Program-made: the position numbers and the translations under genes
Part shown: one piece after another, positions 17,593-26,105 of the stretch
Layout of the letters: each line of letters begins with the position of its first letter
Numbering within the stretch: the stretch's first letter is position 1
Assembly: GCF_900130125.1 (NCBI RefSeq)
Contig: NZ_FQXY01000010.1
Span: 558,001 to 622,000, forward strand
Direction of reading: 5' to 3'
Length of the DNA stretch: 64,000 bases
Source of the DNA: Bacteroides congonensis
GTDB lineage: Bacteria > Bacteroidota > Bacteroidia > Bacteroidales > Bacteroidaceae
Notes under the pieces: model-generated
Database searches by the model: none
The model's input: only the letters and a program-made list of their open reading frames with translations
Told to the model about the DNA's origin: nothing

Positions 17593-17660
17593 AAACCAGA
17601 GTTATCCCCTGTTGAAACTTCTGTTTACACGTAGGCTTCCGTTTATATGCAGGCTTTGGC
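17593..17660. repeat. Array C continued on the far side of the IS
   Basis: The interrupted unit resumes as AAACCAGAGTT, then GAAACTTCTGTTT follows about one period later, and a CTTC(T/C)GTTTA(C/T)A(C/T)G(T/C)AGG pair with an 18-bp step follows. The pattern decays into GGTGATAGGTGACAG-type sequence near 17680. The rest of the gap to 17799 shows no gene. Confidence 0.65.
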
Positions 17661-17798
17661 TTTACCGGACGGTGATAGGTGACAGATAAGGTGATAGGTT
17701 GAAAGAGGAATTGCATTTATTACTTGGGAGAGAGGAAGCCGGAACTGACAGGGCAACAAGGCAGAAAACAGCAGTTCTCGGCCAATCAAAACTCCGGA

Positions 17799-20700
17799 TT
17801 ATTTTTTCTTCAATTCTACTTCAAAGCTAGCTCCGTCCTTACAAGTAAAACGAAGTAGTGTCTGTTTCTTATCTGCTGAAATCACTTTGCAGAATGGAGT
17901 TTCCTTCACATTCCAATAACCTTTCAAGGTTACTGTCACCGGAATCTCACCACTTTCGTCATTAATCCATGGACGGGAATAAATGCTGCGTTCCACTCGT
18001 TTCCCATCTTTGTCGAAAGCTTCGTCACTCGGTCCGCGATACAACGCCAAGTCCGGTTGCGCTACGGTCAACAGCATTTTATCAGATGATTCTTTGTGAA
18101 TCATTACCAGACAGGAGGTATCTGCACGCTGTAATAATTCTCCGGGAAGTAATGCGCGAGGGGTTTCAAAGAGTACATAAGAATAGGTGTTATCTGTCAG
18201 CGACTGTACGATATGAGCATTACGATCTTGCTTCAAAACCTTATATGCCGGTTTCTTGGCAAAGTTTTTCATACCCGTTTCATTCGCCTGTGGCAGTATG
18301 GCATATTCATAACTTTTATTCTCAGGCGCCTTACCATGATCGACAACTAATGAAACCCAATCTCCTTTTGTCTCCTTACCGGTATCCTGCATACGGGAAT
18401 ACTGAGGGAAGTTCTTTTCAAACTTAGCAGTAACGGGTACATAATATCCGGTTCCCAAATGATCAATCCATGTTTTACCATTACCATGATAGTTTTTCCA
18501 GTAATCATGCCCTGCCTTATCAGTTACCGCCAACTGGAATATTGTAGTTTCAGTGGGATATTCCGTATTGGTATTTTCAATATCCGAGCCCAAGCAAACA
18601 ATCATTCCGTCGATGAAATGGTAGGATTTGCGTGCCCGGTGGGAACCGTTGTACTTATCATGCTCATGCAATTTCATACCGAAATTGCCATTTTCTTTCT
18701 GTTGTGACAGTCCACCGGCAAAAGCTTCGTCGGAATAGAGCATTTCTTCCATGCCGGAGAAGGTATCTACATTCAAAACTTTAGCTTTCAACTGTTCCAG
18801 TGGAAGATGGATGGAAGTCACTCCCGGGATACGGTTCCAGTCGAAACCTTCCTGCTGCCATCCACTTGTAGCAGGAGTAACGTTCTGTCCCGGTGCTGCT
18901 GTCAGAATTTGCAGGCTGCCATGTGCCAGATAACGGCCATAGAGATTATGACCCAAATAATGTTCTGCCGCCCAAAGATAGCGGGAATGTCCGCGAGCCA
19001 CTGCAGACCAGTTACTACGGCGCTGCACAGATACGCAGCCATAACCAAGTGCCAAGTTTCCTTGCGGATCGGGTTCAGGGCGGAAACCATTATCGACAAG
19101 CAGCTTCGCAATCTTCCGTTCCTGTGCGCTGGATACTTTTGGCATATATTCCGGTTCCTGCTCTTTGGAAGAAGCATCTGAAACAAGACGCAGATAAGCA
19201 GATGCCATCTCTTTATCGAACTCAGACTTTCCGTCGGAAGTTCCTGCCATAGCCATCATTGCATAGTGCATCGGCACTAATTTCCCCTTTCCATCGGGAT
19301 GACGACCGGACATTGACAATGGGAAATTCAGCTTATTGCAATAGAAACGCATTGCAAACAATACATTTCTCACCGTTTCATGCGCCAGTTCCGAGATAGC
19401 AAATTCTGTCCGGCTGAAAAGATAAATCATATTAGTAGCTCCGTCCAAACCACCGACAGCATAAGCCGGGTAATTATTACGATGATGGAAAGCACCGCCG
19501 TCTGTCTTGAATGAGCCATCCAATCCCGGAGCAGGGCGACAACCGTAATCAATCCAACGAGAAAAAGACCTTAGATATTGTAACTTTTCAGGTGTATCTT
19601 CCATCATCAGGATACTCGCGATACGACCAGTGGTCTGTGTGTTAAATGAGTCCATATCAATACCGTTGCCTTCAGGTTTAGGATATACTTCATTCGTAAT
19701 GGCATACCAGAGCAATGTACGCTCAGCTTCTTGCAACTTACCGGCTTCACGAAGTACGTCTTTCATCAGGAAATATGCCAGATACAATCCGCGAACGCTA
19801 TATCCGTAATGATGGATATTCCCCCAACAACTGCCATAAGTCACCCCCTGGTCAGTTATATGGTCATACATAGCCAAGAATTTTTGCTTCATTTCTTTCT
19901 GAAGTTCCGGTTTCGCAGCACTATTATTATACGCAACAGCAATCCGTTTCATCAAATCAAAATAGGCACGCATTTCTATACCAAGTTTGGTCAGCATATC
20001 CTTGTCCCAGTCCGGTATAATCCGTTCATAAGCTTCAGAAGCGCGCACCATATAAATAGGTACACCCGATACCTGACCGTTTTTATAAGTAATCTGATAG
20101 AAATCATATTTCTTACGGATAGTCTCCACTTCTTTATCCGAGAGCTTACCTTTTGTATAATTCATGTCCCGGAAACGTTTCTCCAGCAGTTGCATTTCTT
20201 TCTTTTGCTTGTCACTGACAGGGGTCAACTCGATATCCGGTTTCAAAAGGGAGTGTTTGTAAACAACCAACCAATGATTATTAGTTCCGGCATTTACAAA
20301 AGGCACTTGCAAATCGGCTGTTTGCTGACGTGCATCCACTTTGGTAGCGGTAATCAAATGGTCGATGAAAAGGCTTCCTTTTGAATTTGGAGCAACAATG
20401 CGAAGTTCGTTCATACCTTCTTCCGGTGTACCTTGCATATCCCGTTCATAACAAACCCATGCGGCACGCCAACCTTTAAAGTTGATTCCGAAAGGAAAGG
20501 AAGTACATTTCTTCCCGTCTTTCAAGAATTCAAATTCAATAGTTGCATTTTGGGGTTCTTCATTATACACCCACACTATAAAAGCTGAAAGATACAGGTC
20601 TTTACCGGTCGGATCTTTCTTTTCAAACTTCAAGTCTTTTTTGAGTTCTAATATACCACCAGGTTCAAAGTCCCATTTCATCGAATGTTTTCCGTCTTTA

Positions 20701-20876
20701 TAATGTATATCGGAGACGGAAAGTTGGGAATGGATACTCGTAATGCAGCCCGGAACCTGGAGATCTTCAAAAGAGAACAGCCGCTCGTCTGTTACTACTT
20801 GCGCATGAAGAAATGCGGAACATAAACAGGAAAATAGAGTCAATACTCCGAGTCTGGTAAAAGATTGTTTCATCAT
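17799..20876 (-). CDS. PL8 chondroitin sulfate ABC lyase
   Basis: A 1025-residue secreted lyase (signal peptide to about 25, SAFLHAQ) that cleaves chondroitin sulfate, dermatan sulfate and hyaluronan by beta-elimination to unsaturated disaccharides. An N-terminal jelly-roll (about 28-190), a helical alpha/alpha toroid (about 220-600) and C-terminal beta-sandwiches follow. The catalytic residues known in the B. thetaiotaomicron enzyme (BT3324) have clear counterparts: His355 (NIHHYGY), His465 and Tyr472 ([11 protein letters not shown]), Arg525 (MSGRHPDGK) and Glu638 (WAAEHY). The constant 11-residue offset for the first four supports orthology. It is in an operon with the DUF6250 gene upstream, 36 bp apart, but apart from the main SusCD block and on the other strand. 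Confidence 0.95.
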   Translation of the reverse strand: MMKQSFTRLGVLTLFSCLCSAFLHAQVVTDERLFSFEDLQVPGCITSIHSQLSVSDIHYKDGKHSMKWDFEPGGILELKKDLKFEKKDPTGKDLYLSAFIVWVYNEEPQNATIEFEFLKDGKKCTSFPFGINFKGWRAAWVCYERDMQGTPEEGMNELRIVAPNSKGSLFIDHLITATKVDARQQTADLQVPFVNAGTNNHWLVVYKHSLLKPDIELTPVSDKQKKEMQLLEKRFRDMNYTKGKLSDKEVETIRKKYDFYQITYKNGQVSGVPIYMVRASEAYERIIPDWDKDMLTKLGIEMRAYFDLMKRIAVAYNNSAAKPELQKEMKQKFLAMYDHITDQGVTYGSCWGNIHHYGYSVRGLYLAYFLMKDVLREAGKLQEAERTLLWYAITNEVYPKPEGNGIDMDSFNTQTTGRIASILMMEDTPEKLQYLRSFSRWIDYGCRPAPGLDGSFKTDGGAFHHRNNYPAYAVGGLDGATNMIYLFSRTEFAISELAHETVRNVLFAMRFYCNKLNFPLSMSGRHPDGKGKLVPMHYAMMAMAGTSDGKSEFDKEMASAYLRLVSDASSKEQEPEYMPKVSSAQERKIAKLLVDNGFRPEPDPQGNLALGYGCVSVQRRSNWSAVARGHSRYLWAAEHYLGHNLYGRYLAHGSLQILTAAPGQNVTPATSGWQQEGFDWNRIPGVTSIHLPLEQLKAKVLNVDTFSGMEEMLYSDEAFAGGLSQQKENGNFGMKLHEHDKYNGSHRARKSYHFIDGMIVCLGSDIENTNTEYPTETTIFQLAVTDKAGHDYWKNYHGNGKTWIDHLGTGYYVPVTAKFEKNFPQYSRMQDTGKETKGDWVSLVVDHGKAPENKSYEYAILPQANETGMKNFAKKPAYKVLKQDRNAHIVQSLTDNTYSYVLFETPRALLPGELLQRADTSCLVMIHKESSDKMLLTVAQPDLALYRGPSDEAFDKDGKRVERSIYSRPWINDESGEIPVTVTLKGYWNVKETPFCKVISADKKQTLLRFTCKDGASFEVELKKK

Positions 20877-20911
20877 AGATATATTATCTGATTAGTTTTC
20901 TATATGCAAGT

Positions 20912-21625
20912 TTAGAATGTAGTCACTTTAAAGCCGGTAAACAACACGTGATTCTGCAAAAGACGTAAACCAAAATGTCCGTCTCCCGTACCGTCTGTTA
21001 TCGAATAACGGAAAAGTTCTTCTCCATTTACCGAGTAAGTGGTAACCCCTTCTTTTACCCGAATCCGGATTTGATACCATTGATTGGGAGCAAGCAGATG
21101 CGGCGCATCCGTATATTCACTCAACAGTGGTTTTACTTTATCATCTGCCACTCCATAATATTCACCCCGGTAACGGCGAAAACGAGTAGTAGAATTATCA
21201 TTTCCCCCGTATCCAACGTAGAAAAGGTTTAATGTGTTGTAGTTTTTAAAGACACCATTTCGCCACCCACTACGGGCAAAAAGGTTGTCTGGGTGTTTAG
21301 GGTCATTGGCAGCCCAAAAGCAATTCAGGTCGCTCAGACGGTCGTACTTTCCGCCTTTCATTACCATACAGATACGGTAGTTTATTTCATAATCACCAGT
21401 CAGGCGTTGCTGATACCACAGTGTCAAGCCACCAGGAACAATCAGTTCCAATGTATCTGCACGCTCTATTATCCGCAAGGCATGAGATTCATCTTCTATT
21501 TTCCATTGCTTCGCAAAGGAGCTTCCGTGTTGCGCTATAGAATATTCGTGTTGCGCAAAGAGCACTACACCATGCAAAAAGAAAAAAGAAATCAGACTGT
21601 AGCTAATAAAAAATCGCTTCATCAT
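20912..21625 (-). CDS. DUF6250 secreted protein, partner of the PL8 lyase
   Basis: A 237-residue secreted protein (signal peptide MMKRFFISYSL... ending near LFAQ) with a single concanavalin-like beta domain. Motifs are WKIEDESHALRI, LTLWYQQRLTGDYEINYRI, DLNCFWAANDPKHPDN and a C-terminal GHFGLRLLQNHVLFTGFKV typical of jelly-roll glycan-binding or DUF1080/DUF6250 domains. It is the first gene of a two-gene operon with the chondroitinase, which suggests action on the same polymer as a binding protein or an unassigned enzyme. No proven catalytic residues can be named; the Asp/His-rich NDPKHPDN loop may bind metal or substrate, which is speculative. Confidence 0.75.
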   Translation of the reverse strand: MMKRFFISYSLISFFFLHGVVLFAQHEYSIAQHGSSFAKQWKIEDESHALRIIERADTLELIVPGGLTLWYQQRLTGDYEINYRICMVMKGGKYDRLSDLNCFWAANDPKHPDNLFARSGWRNGVFKNYNTLNLFYVGYGGNDNSTTRFRRYRGEYYGVADDKVKPLLSEYTDAPHLLAPNQWYQIRIRVKEGVTTYSVNGEELFRYSITDGTGDGHFGLRLLQNHVLFTGFKVTTF

Positions 21626-21665
21626 TACGGTATTAGTTTAAAGATCGTTCTTCCGGATACAAAGA

Positions 21666-21693
21666 AACCCCTCTTTTCGAAAAAAGAGGGGTT
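21666..21693 (-). terminator. Hairpin terminator after the LruC-type gene
   Basis: AACCCCTCTTTT pairs perfectly with AAAAGAGGGGTT across a 4-nt loop; on the minus strand it is followed by a T-rich TCTTTG. It lies between the LruC-type stop at 21741 and the DUF6250 start, so the two are separate transcription units. Confidence 0.8.
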
Positions 21694-21740
21694 CAAATTG
21701 TACAAAATATCTCAAATAACGTATTGAATGAGAAATTGCA

Positions 21741-23096
21741 TTACCAAGCTTCTACTACTTTTCCACCTACCGGGTGCAAATACCAATCCTTATTATCAAC
21801 ACCGTTGCTAGTCACCCAACCACGGAATTCAGGATAAGCATCATCAAACAGCACTCGCTCATAAGCATGTTTTGTACCAACAGGAACTTTAATTCCCCAA
21901 ACAAAACCATTCTTATTGCAATATGGAACACCGTCCATCATTTCACCTTTTGAATCAGCGTCATAATTGGTATAAAGATAAGTCGGCTTATAACCCTTCA
22001 TGTGAATTTCCTTTTTGCTATTTGTTACAATAAAGAAGTTCTGATTGTTTGTATTAGTAATAAGTTCACGATAAGCCTTCAATTGATCCAAATCCTCTGT
22101 AAGACTGGTACGTTCTTTACCACTCAGAGTAATCTCTGCACGCAACATGCCTTGTCCCGGATTTATATATCCTTCTGTAGTTTGGAAGAAATTGGTATTA
22201 TCACCTAAATCAGCCAATCCATCCATTATGATAACAGGATTACCATTTTTCGTATCTACGGTAACCTTGCAATATTGCGATTTACCAAACAATGTTCCGC
22301 GCATTTCCGCTTCCATTTTCCCTACAGCTAATTCGTCCTCTGTTCCCTGTCCCTTTTTCAATACAATACGGGTTACAGCAGTAGCCTCATTAATATATTT
22401 CTTGTCCAAGCCACCAAGTACTACACCAATCGCTGTAGGATATCTGCCACCTTTCGCACGAATATCCAAAGTCAGCTTCAAGTTTTCTTTATATGCCTGA
22501 TTTACTAACAATTCCTCATTCTGACATTCAGTAACCTTCAAATCATATTCAAAAACTACATCGTTCAAATCATTGTCCTGCCCCGGTTCTATCGGCCAGT
22601 TGTCTTCAAACATAGCTACACCCGTATTATGATAGAAAAGCCATCCGGCATCCTTCTCATTAGTAGGTTGCACTGCATCCTCGGGAACTGTAATCGCTAC
22701 AACTTCACTGCCACGAGTAACATTGGCAATCGGGAAGGCAACATCTTTAGCTGTTGCCGTCGCCGTTGCATATCTTAAATAAAGATTAGTACAATGAATC
22801 GGCACATTCAGCTCTAAACTTTTTTCTCCCTTAACAAGTAAATCGCCAACCAACAAACTTTCTTCTTTGCAATCTTTATCCGAATACAAAGATACGACTA
22901 CAGGGTTAGCAGAAGCCACTTCAACTGCAACAGCACGGCTAGTTGCAAAATTAAATCCAGCAGGAATTACATATTCAGGAGAATTATCACCTCCCCCTTC
23001 TCCATTATTCACAACTCCCTCATTGTCACTATCCGTACAAGCAACAATGGCAAATGTCCCCATAAGGACATACATCAAATTTTTAATCTTCATCAT
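21741..23096 (-). CDS. LruC-domain lipoprotein (DUF4842-like)
   Basis: About 451 residues from the ATG at 23096 (MMKIKNLMYVLMG...), chosen because it gives a proper lipoprotein signal with lipobox IVAC; the upstream ATG would add 16 unlikely residues. The C-terminal region has the LruC hallmark of an acidic Ca-binding-like stretch FEDNWPIEPGQDNDLNDVVFEYDL, then beta strands with IGVVLGG and a final GWVTSNGVDNKDWYLHPV. The family is named after leptospiral LruC and is common as Bacteroides outer-membrane lipoproteins of unknown role. It is monocistronic, with its own promoter-like box and terminator. No link to the neighbouring lyase operon can be shown. Confidence 0.82.
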   Translation of the reverse strand: MMKIKNLMYVLMGTFAIVACTDSDNEGVVNNGEGGGDNSPEYVIPAGFNFATSRAVAVEVASANPVVVSLYSDKDCKEESLLVGDLLVKGEKSLELNVPIHCTNLYLRYATATATAKDVAFPIANVTRGSEVVAITVPEDAVQPTNEKDAGWLFYHNTGVAMFEDNWPIEPGQDNDLNDVVFEYDLKVTECQNEELLVNQAYKENLKLTLDIRAKGGRYPTAIGVVLGGLDKKYINEATAVTRIVLKKGQGTEDELAVGKMEAEMRGTLFGKSQYCKVTVDTKNGNPVIIMDGLADLGDNTNFFQTTEGYINPGQGMLRAEITLSGKERTSLTEDLDQLKAYRELITNTNNQNFFIVTNSKKEIHMKGYKPTYLYTNYDADSKGEMMDGVPYCNKNGFVWGIKVPVGTKHAYERVLFDDAYPEFRGWVTSNGVDNKDWYLHPVGGKVVEAW

Positions 23097-23417
23097 TATT
23101 CCAAAGTTTAAATTATTGTTTGTTTCATTATTCCATGGAATCATACCGTTTGACTTGCATCGACATGCCCCATTAGTTAACTAATCAAAAATATCTTTAA
23201 CGTCCAATCACCTTTTCAGTCCCTTTATTTGTGTTTTCAATCCTTTTCATCGAATATAATCACAAAGCCTGAAATATCTCTTAAAAGCCCTGTTCATAGA
23301 CAATGGATAATATATACAACTTATTTAGTATATTTGCATTGAGCAGAACATTCAATACAACAAATGTAAGGCATTTGTTTGAATTATACAAGTTTTTAGA
23401 TAAATATATCAAGGGAA
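23097..23417. promoter_or_regulatory. Divergent intergenic region between LruC-type gene and exopolysaccharide operon
   Basis: This 321-bp gap has no gene. It holds a minus-strand TAnnTTTG box at 23186-23193 (TATTTTTG, 93 bp before the LruC-type start) and a plus-strand box at 23329-23336 (TATATTTG, 82 bp before the HEAT-repeat gene). The leader after the second box is AT-rich and shows no strong hairpin. Confidence 0.55.
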
Positions 23418-24590
23418 ATGGACCAGGTTTTATATGGCATAGATTTCATAGAATACTATTTCTATTGGATATACTATAAGTTTATAGGGTATCCTCTGAT
23501 CATAAGAATATGTTCAATTGCCGTATTGTTCTGCATCATTGCGTACTTATTCCTGTTATTCCATATCATATATGGTATATTCAAACGGCGGAAAGAGAAA
23601 AAGAGATACAATAAGGCGTTCGATAAGTATTATGAAGAAATGAAATCTATTTCACTAGATTCCAACACATTAAGCGAGGAAGAAATAGCAGACAGATTAG
23701 CATATGATACAAAGAAACGTCCCAAACCTACCGAACTACGCATTGTCACGCAACTCTTGACAGAAATCAAGAGTGCACATGAGAATGAAATCAACGAAGT
23801 CAACTACCAATCTATACAAACCGTATTCCAGATAACGCGTTTTCTCGAACGCGAACTCCAGTTTGGCTCCAAGAGAGCCAAGATACAAGCCCTGAAACTT
23901 ATCCAGTCCATCAACGGATATGCTTCCGAAGCCGTGCTGGTGCGTTTTCTCTACCACCGCGAAATGGAATTGAGAAACTCGGCGCGCTATACTTATATGT
24001 GGTTAAGCCAGGGAGATCCGTTCCGCTTCTTTGATGAAGATATCGGGATGAAGTTAAGGCAATGGGACATGATGGAACTGCATGCCATCCTGGAACACCG
24101 CAAGAAAGTGGGTTATAACACTCCAAGCTTCATTAAATGGGTAAACACCTCGGCTGAGGAGAATGTGAAGATATTCTTTATCAATGAGATCAGGTTATAT
24201 AATGAAACGGAAAGTGCCCCGATTCTGGCAAAACAAATCAACGCACGTTCTACAGAAATAAAGGGTGAAGCAATAAGAACTTTAGGAAAACTAAAATATA
24301 AGGAAATCGAACCCAAGTTGATTGAAATGTATCATGTGCAACCGGAAGAAGTCAAGCGACAAATCATCACGGCCATTGCAGATCTGAAGACAGACAAGGC
24401 TTTGGGATTTCTTTACAATGCTTACGATGAAGCGGACAACTGGGGAACGAAGCGCGTAATCCTGAAAGCCCTATATGAATATAGCGCGATGGGAAGAAAA
24501 ACCTTCGATCAATTGGAGCGAAAAGCTGATTCTCACTCTGCAATATTGTTCGCCCATACGAAGCATCCATTAATCAACCAGTCAAATTAG
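23418..24590 (+). CDS. Membrane-anchored HEAT-repeat protein, first gene of a putative exopolysaccharide operon
   Basis: A 390-residue protein with an N-terminal hydrophobic part (about 30-60, ICSIAVLFCIIAYLFLLFHI) followed by a basic stretch KRRKEKKRYN, which places the rest in the cytoplasm. From about 100 it is helical with HEAT-like repeats (KAQALKLIQSINGYASEAVLVRFLYHRE-type, SAPILAKQINARSTEIKGEAIRTLGKLKYKEIEPKL, KRQIITAIADLKTDKALGFLYNAY). HEAT repeats bind partner proteins. It ends 5 bp before the GT2 synthase start, so the two are translated together. A role as an inner-membrane scaffold or regulator of the synthase is inferred from the operon only. Confidence 0.75.
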   Translation: MDQVLYGIDFIEYYFYWIYYKFIGYPLIIRICSIAVLFCIIAYLFLLFHIIYGIFKRRKEKKRYNKAFDKYYEEMKSISLDSNTLSEEEIADRLAYDTKKRPKPTELRIVTQLLTEIKSAHENEINEVNYQSIQTVFQITRFLERELQFGSKRAKIQALKLIQSINGYASEAVLVRFLYHREMELRNSARYTYMWLSQGDPFRFFDEDIGMKLRQWDMMELHAILEHRKKVGYNTPSFIKWVNTSAEENVKIFFINEIRLYNETESAPILAKQINARSTEIKGEAIRTLGKLKYKEIEPKLIEMYHVQPEEVKRQIITAIADLKTDKALGFLYNAYDEADNWGTKRVILKALYEYSAMGRKTFDQLERKADSHSAILFAHTKHPLINQSN

Positions 24591-24595
24591 AGAAT

Positions 24596-26074
24596 ATGAG
24601 AGATATTATATTTACATTCTTCAATTATTTCGTATTCTTTTATACGAGTATGCTGGCGATAAGCTTTGTCACATTCGCTTTCCTTTCTTTCGTTTCCCTG
24701 AAACGGAGAAAAGACTATTATGTGGAAAGCTATATGCGGAAAACAATCAAAGAGTCTCCTTATACACCCGGTATCTCGGTGATTGCTCCCGCCTATAATG
24801 AGGAAAAAACGATCATCGACAATATCAACTCCATGCTTGCACTGGAATATCCGCTCTTCGAAGTAATCATTGTAAATGACGGCAGTACGGACAGTTCCCT
24901 GGAAAAGATGATCGAGTATTATGAACTGGTAGAAGTGCCGTATGCATATATCGAACGAATCAAGACCAAACCGTTCAGAAGACTTTTGAAGTCGACAAAT
25001 CCCAAATACAGCCAGCTTATCATCGTCGACAAGGAAAACGGCGGAACCAAGGCGGATGCATCCAATGCAGGTATTAATGTCTCTTCATACCCTTACTTTA
25101 TCTGTACGGATGTGGATTGTATCCTCGAGAAATACGCTCTTTACCGTTGCATTTCACCGATTATCTCTTCAGACAAGCAAGTGATTGCAGTCAGCGGAAC
25201 GATGCTGATGGCCAACGGATGTGTAGTGAAAGACGGGCAGATTGTTGATGTCCGAACTCCGCGTACCCCGATTCCGCTTTTCCAGAATCTGGAGTATATG
25301 CGTTCCTACCTGATTGGCAAAATGGGCTGGTCTGCCATCAATGGCATGCCGAATGTTTCCGGTGGATTCGGCCTTTTTGACCGTTCCGTAGCTATTGCGG
25401 CCGGTGGGTACGATGCTCCTTCCTTTGCGGAAGACATGGATTTGATTACCCGTATGGTAGGATATATGTGTGACTTCTCGCGCCCTTACAAGATTGTCCA
25501 AATTCCGGATACCTGCTGCTGGACGGAAGGGCCGCCTAACCTCGCGATGCTTTACCGCCAACGTACCCGCTGGGCACGCGGATTGTTCCAAACACTGAGT
25601 ATCCATCATAAAATGATATTCAATAAGACCTATAAACAGATGGGACTGCTCACGTTGCCCTATATGTTCATCTTTGAGCTTCTGGCACCCATCATCGAAT
25701 TGACAGGTCTGATAGTATTCCTCTACCTGGCTTTCACGGGAGCGGTCAACTGGAATACGGCATGGATGATTTATCTGACCATCTACACGTTCTGCCAGTT
25801 CCTTTCCATTGTGGTTATCACTTATGATTATTACGTCGGGATGCTCTATAAGAGAGGGTATGAATACCTGTGGATTATCATTGCTTCGATATTGGAGCCG
25901 ATTTTCTATCACCCCATCATCACTTTCTGCTCTTTGAGAGGATACCTCAGTTATCTGACAAACAGGGACTTCAAGTGGAAAAAGATGGAACGGGCAGGAT
26001 TCAAACAGAAAAAAGGAAGCGAAACCGGAGCCGGCGGTGACGCAACTGTAAAGCCTGAACCGGCAACGATTTAA
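24596..26074 (+). CDS. Processive family-2 glycosyltransferase (polysaccharide synthase)
   Basis: A 492-residue integral membrane GT2 enzyme. Hydrophobic segments lie at about 5-35 and again at about 355-460, enclosing a cytosolic GT-A domain. All motifs of processive synthases are present: VNDGSTD (UDP binding), TDVDC (DxD), SGGFGLFDR, the AEDMDL catalytic-base region, and QRTRWARG (QxxRW, acceptor channel). This places it with the cellulose/PNAG/hyaluronan synthases, which polymerise a sugar and push it through the inner membrane. There is no PilZ domain and no cellulose synthase extensions; the size is close to PgaC/NodC-type enzymes. The sugar made is unknown. Confidence 0.9.
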   Translation: MRDIIFTFFNYFVFFYTSMLAISFVTFAFLSFVSLKRRKDYYVESYMRKTIKESPYTPGISVIAPAYNEEKTIIDNINSMLALEYPLFEVIIVNDGSTDSSLEKMIEYYELVEVPYAYIERIKTKPFRRLLKSTNPKYSQLIIVDKENGGTKADASNAGINVSSYPYFICTDVDCILEKYALYRCISPIISSDKQVIAVSGTMLMANGCVVKDGQIVDVRTPRTPIPLFQNLEYMRSYLIGKMGWSAINGMPNVSGGFGLFDRSVAIAAGGYDAPSFAEDMDLITRMVGYMCDFSRPYKIVQIPDTCCWTEGPPNLAMLYRQRTRWARGLFQTLSIHHKMIFNKTYKQMGLLTLPYMFIFELLAPIIELTGLIVFLYLAFTGAVNWNTAWMIYLTIYTFCQFLSIVVITYDYYVGMLYKRGYEYLWIIIASILEPIFYHPIITFCSLRGYLSYLTNRDFKWKKMERAGFKQKKGSETGAGGDATVKPEPATI

Positions 26075-26105
26075 ATAGTTAGAAAGATATAAATAACGAG
26101 ATAGG

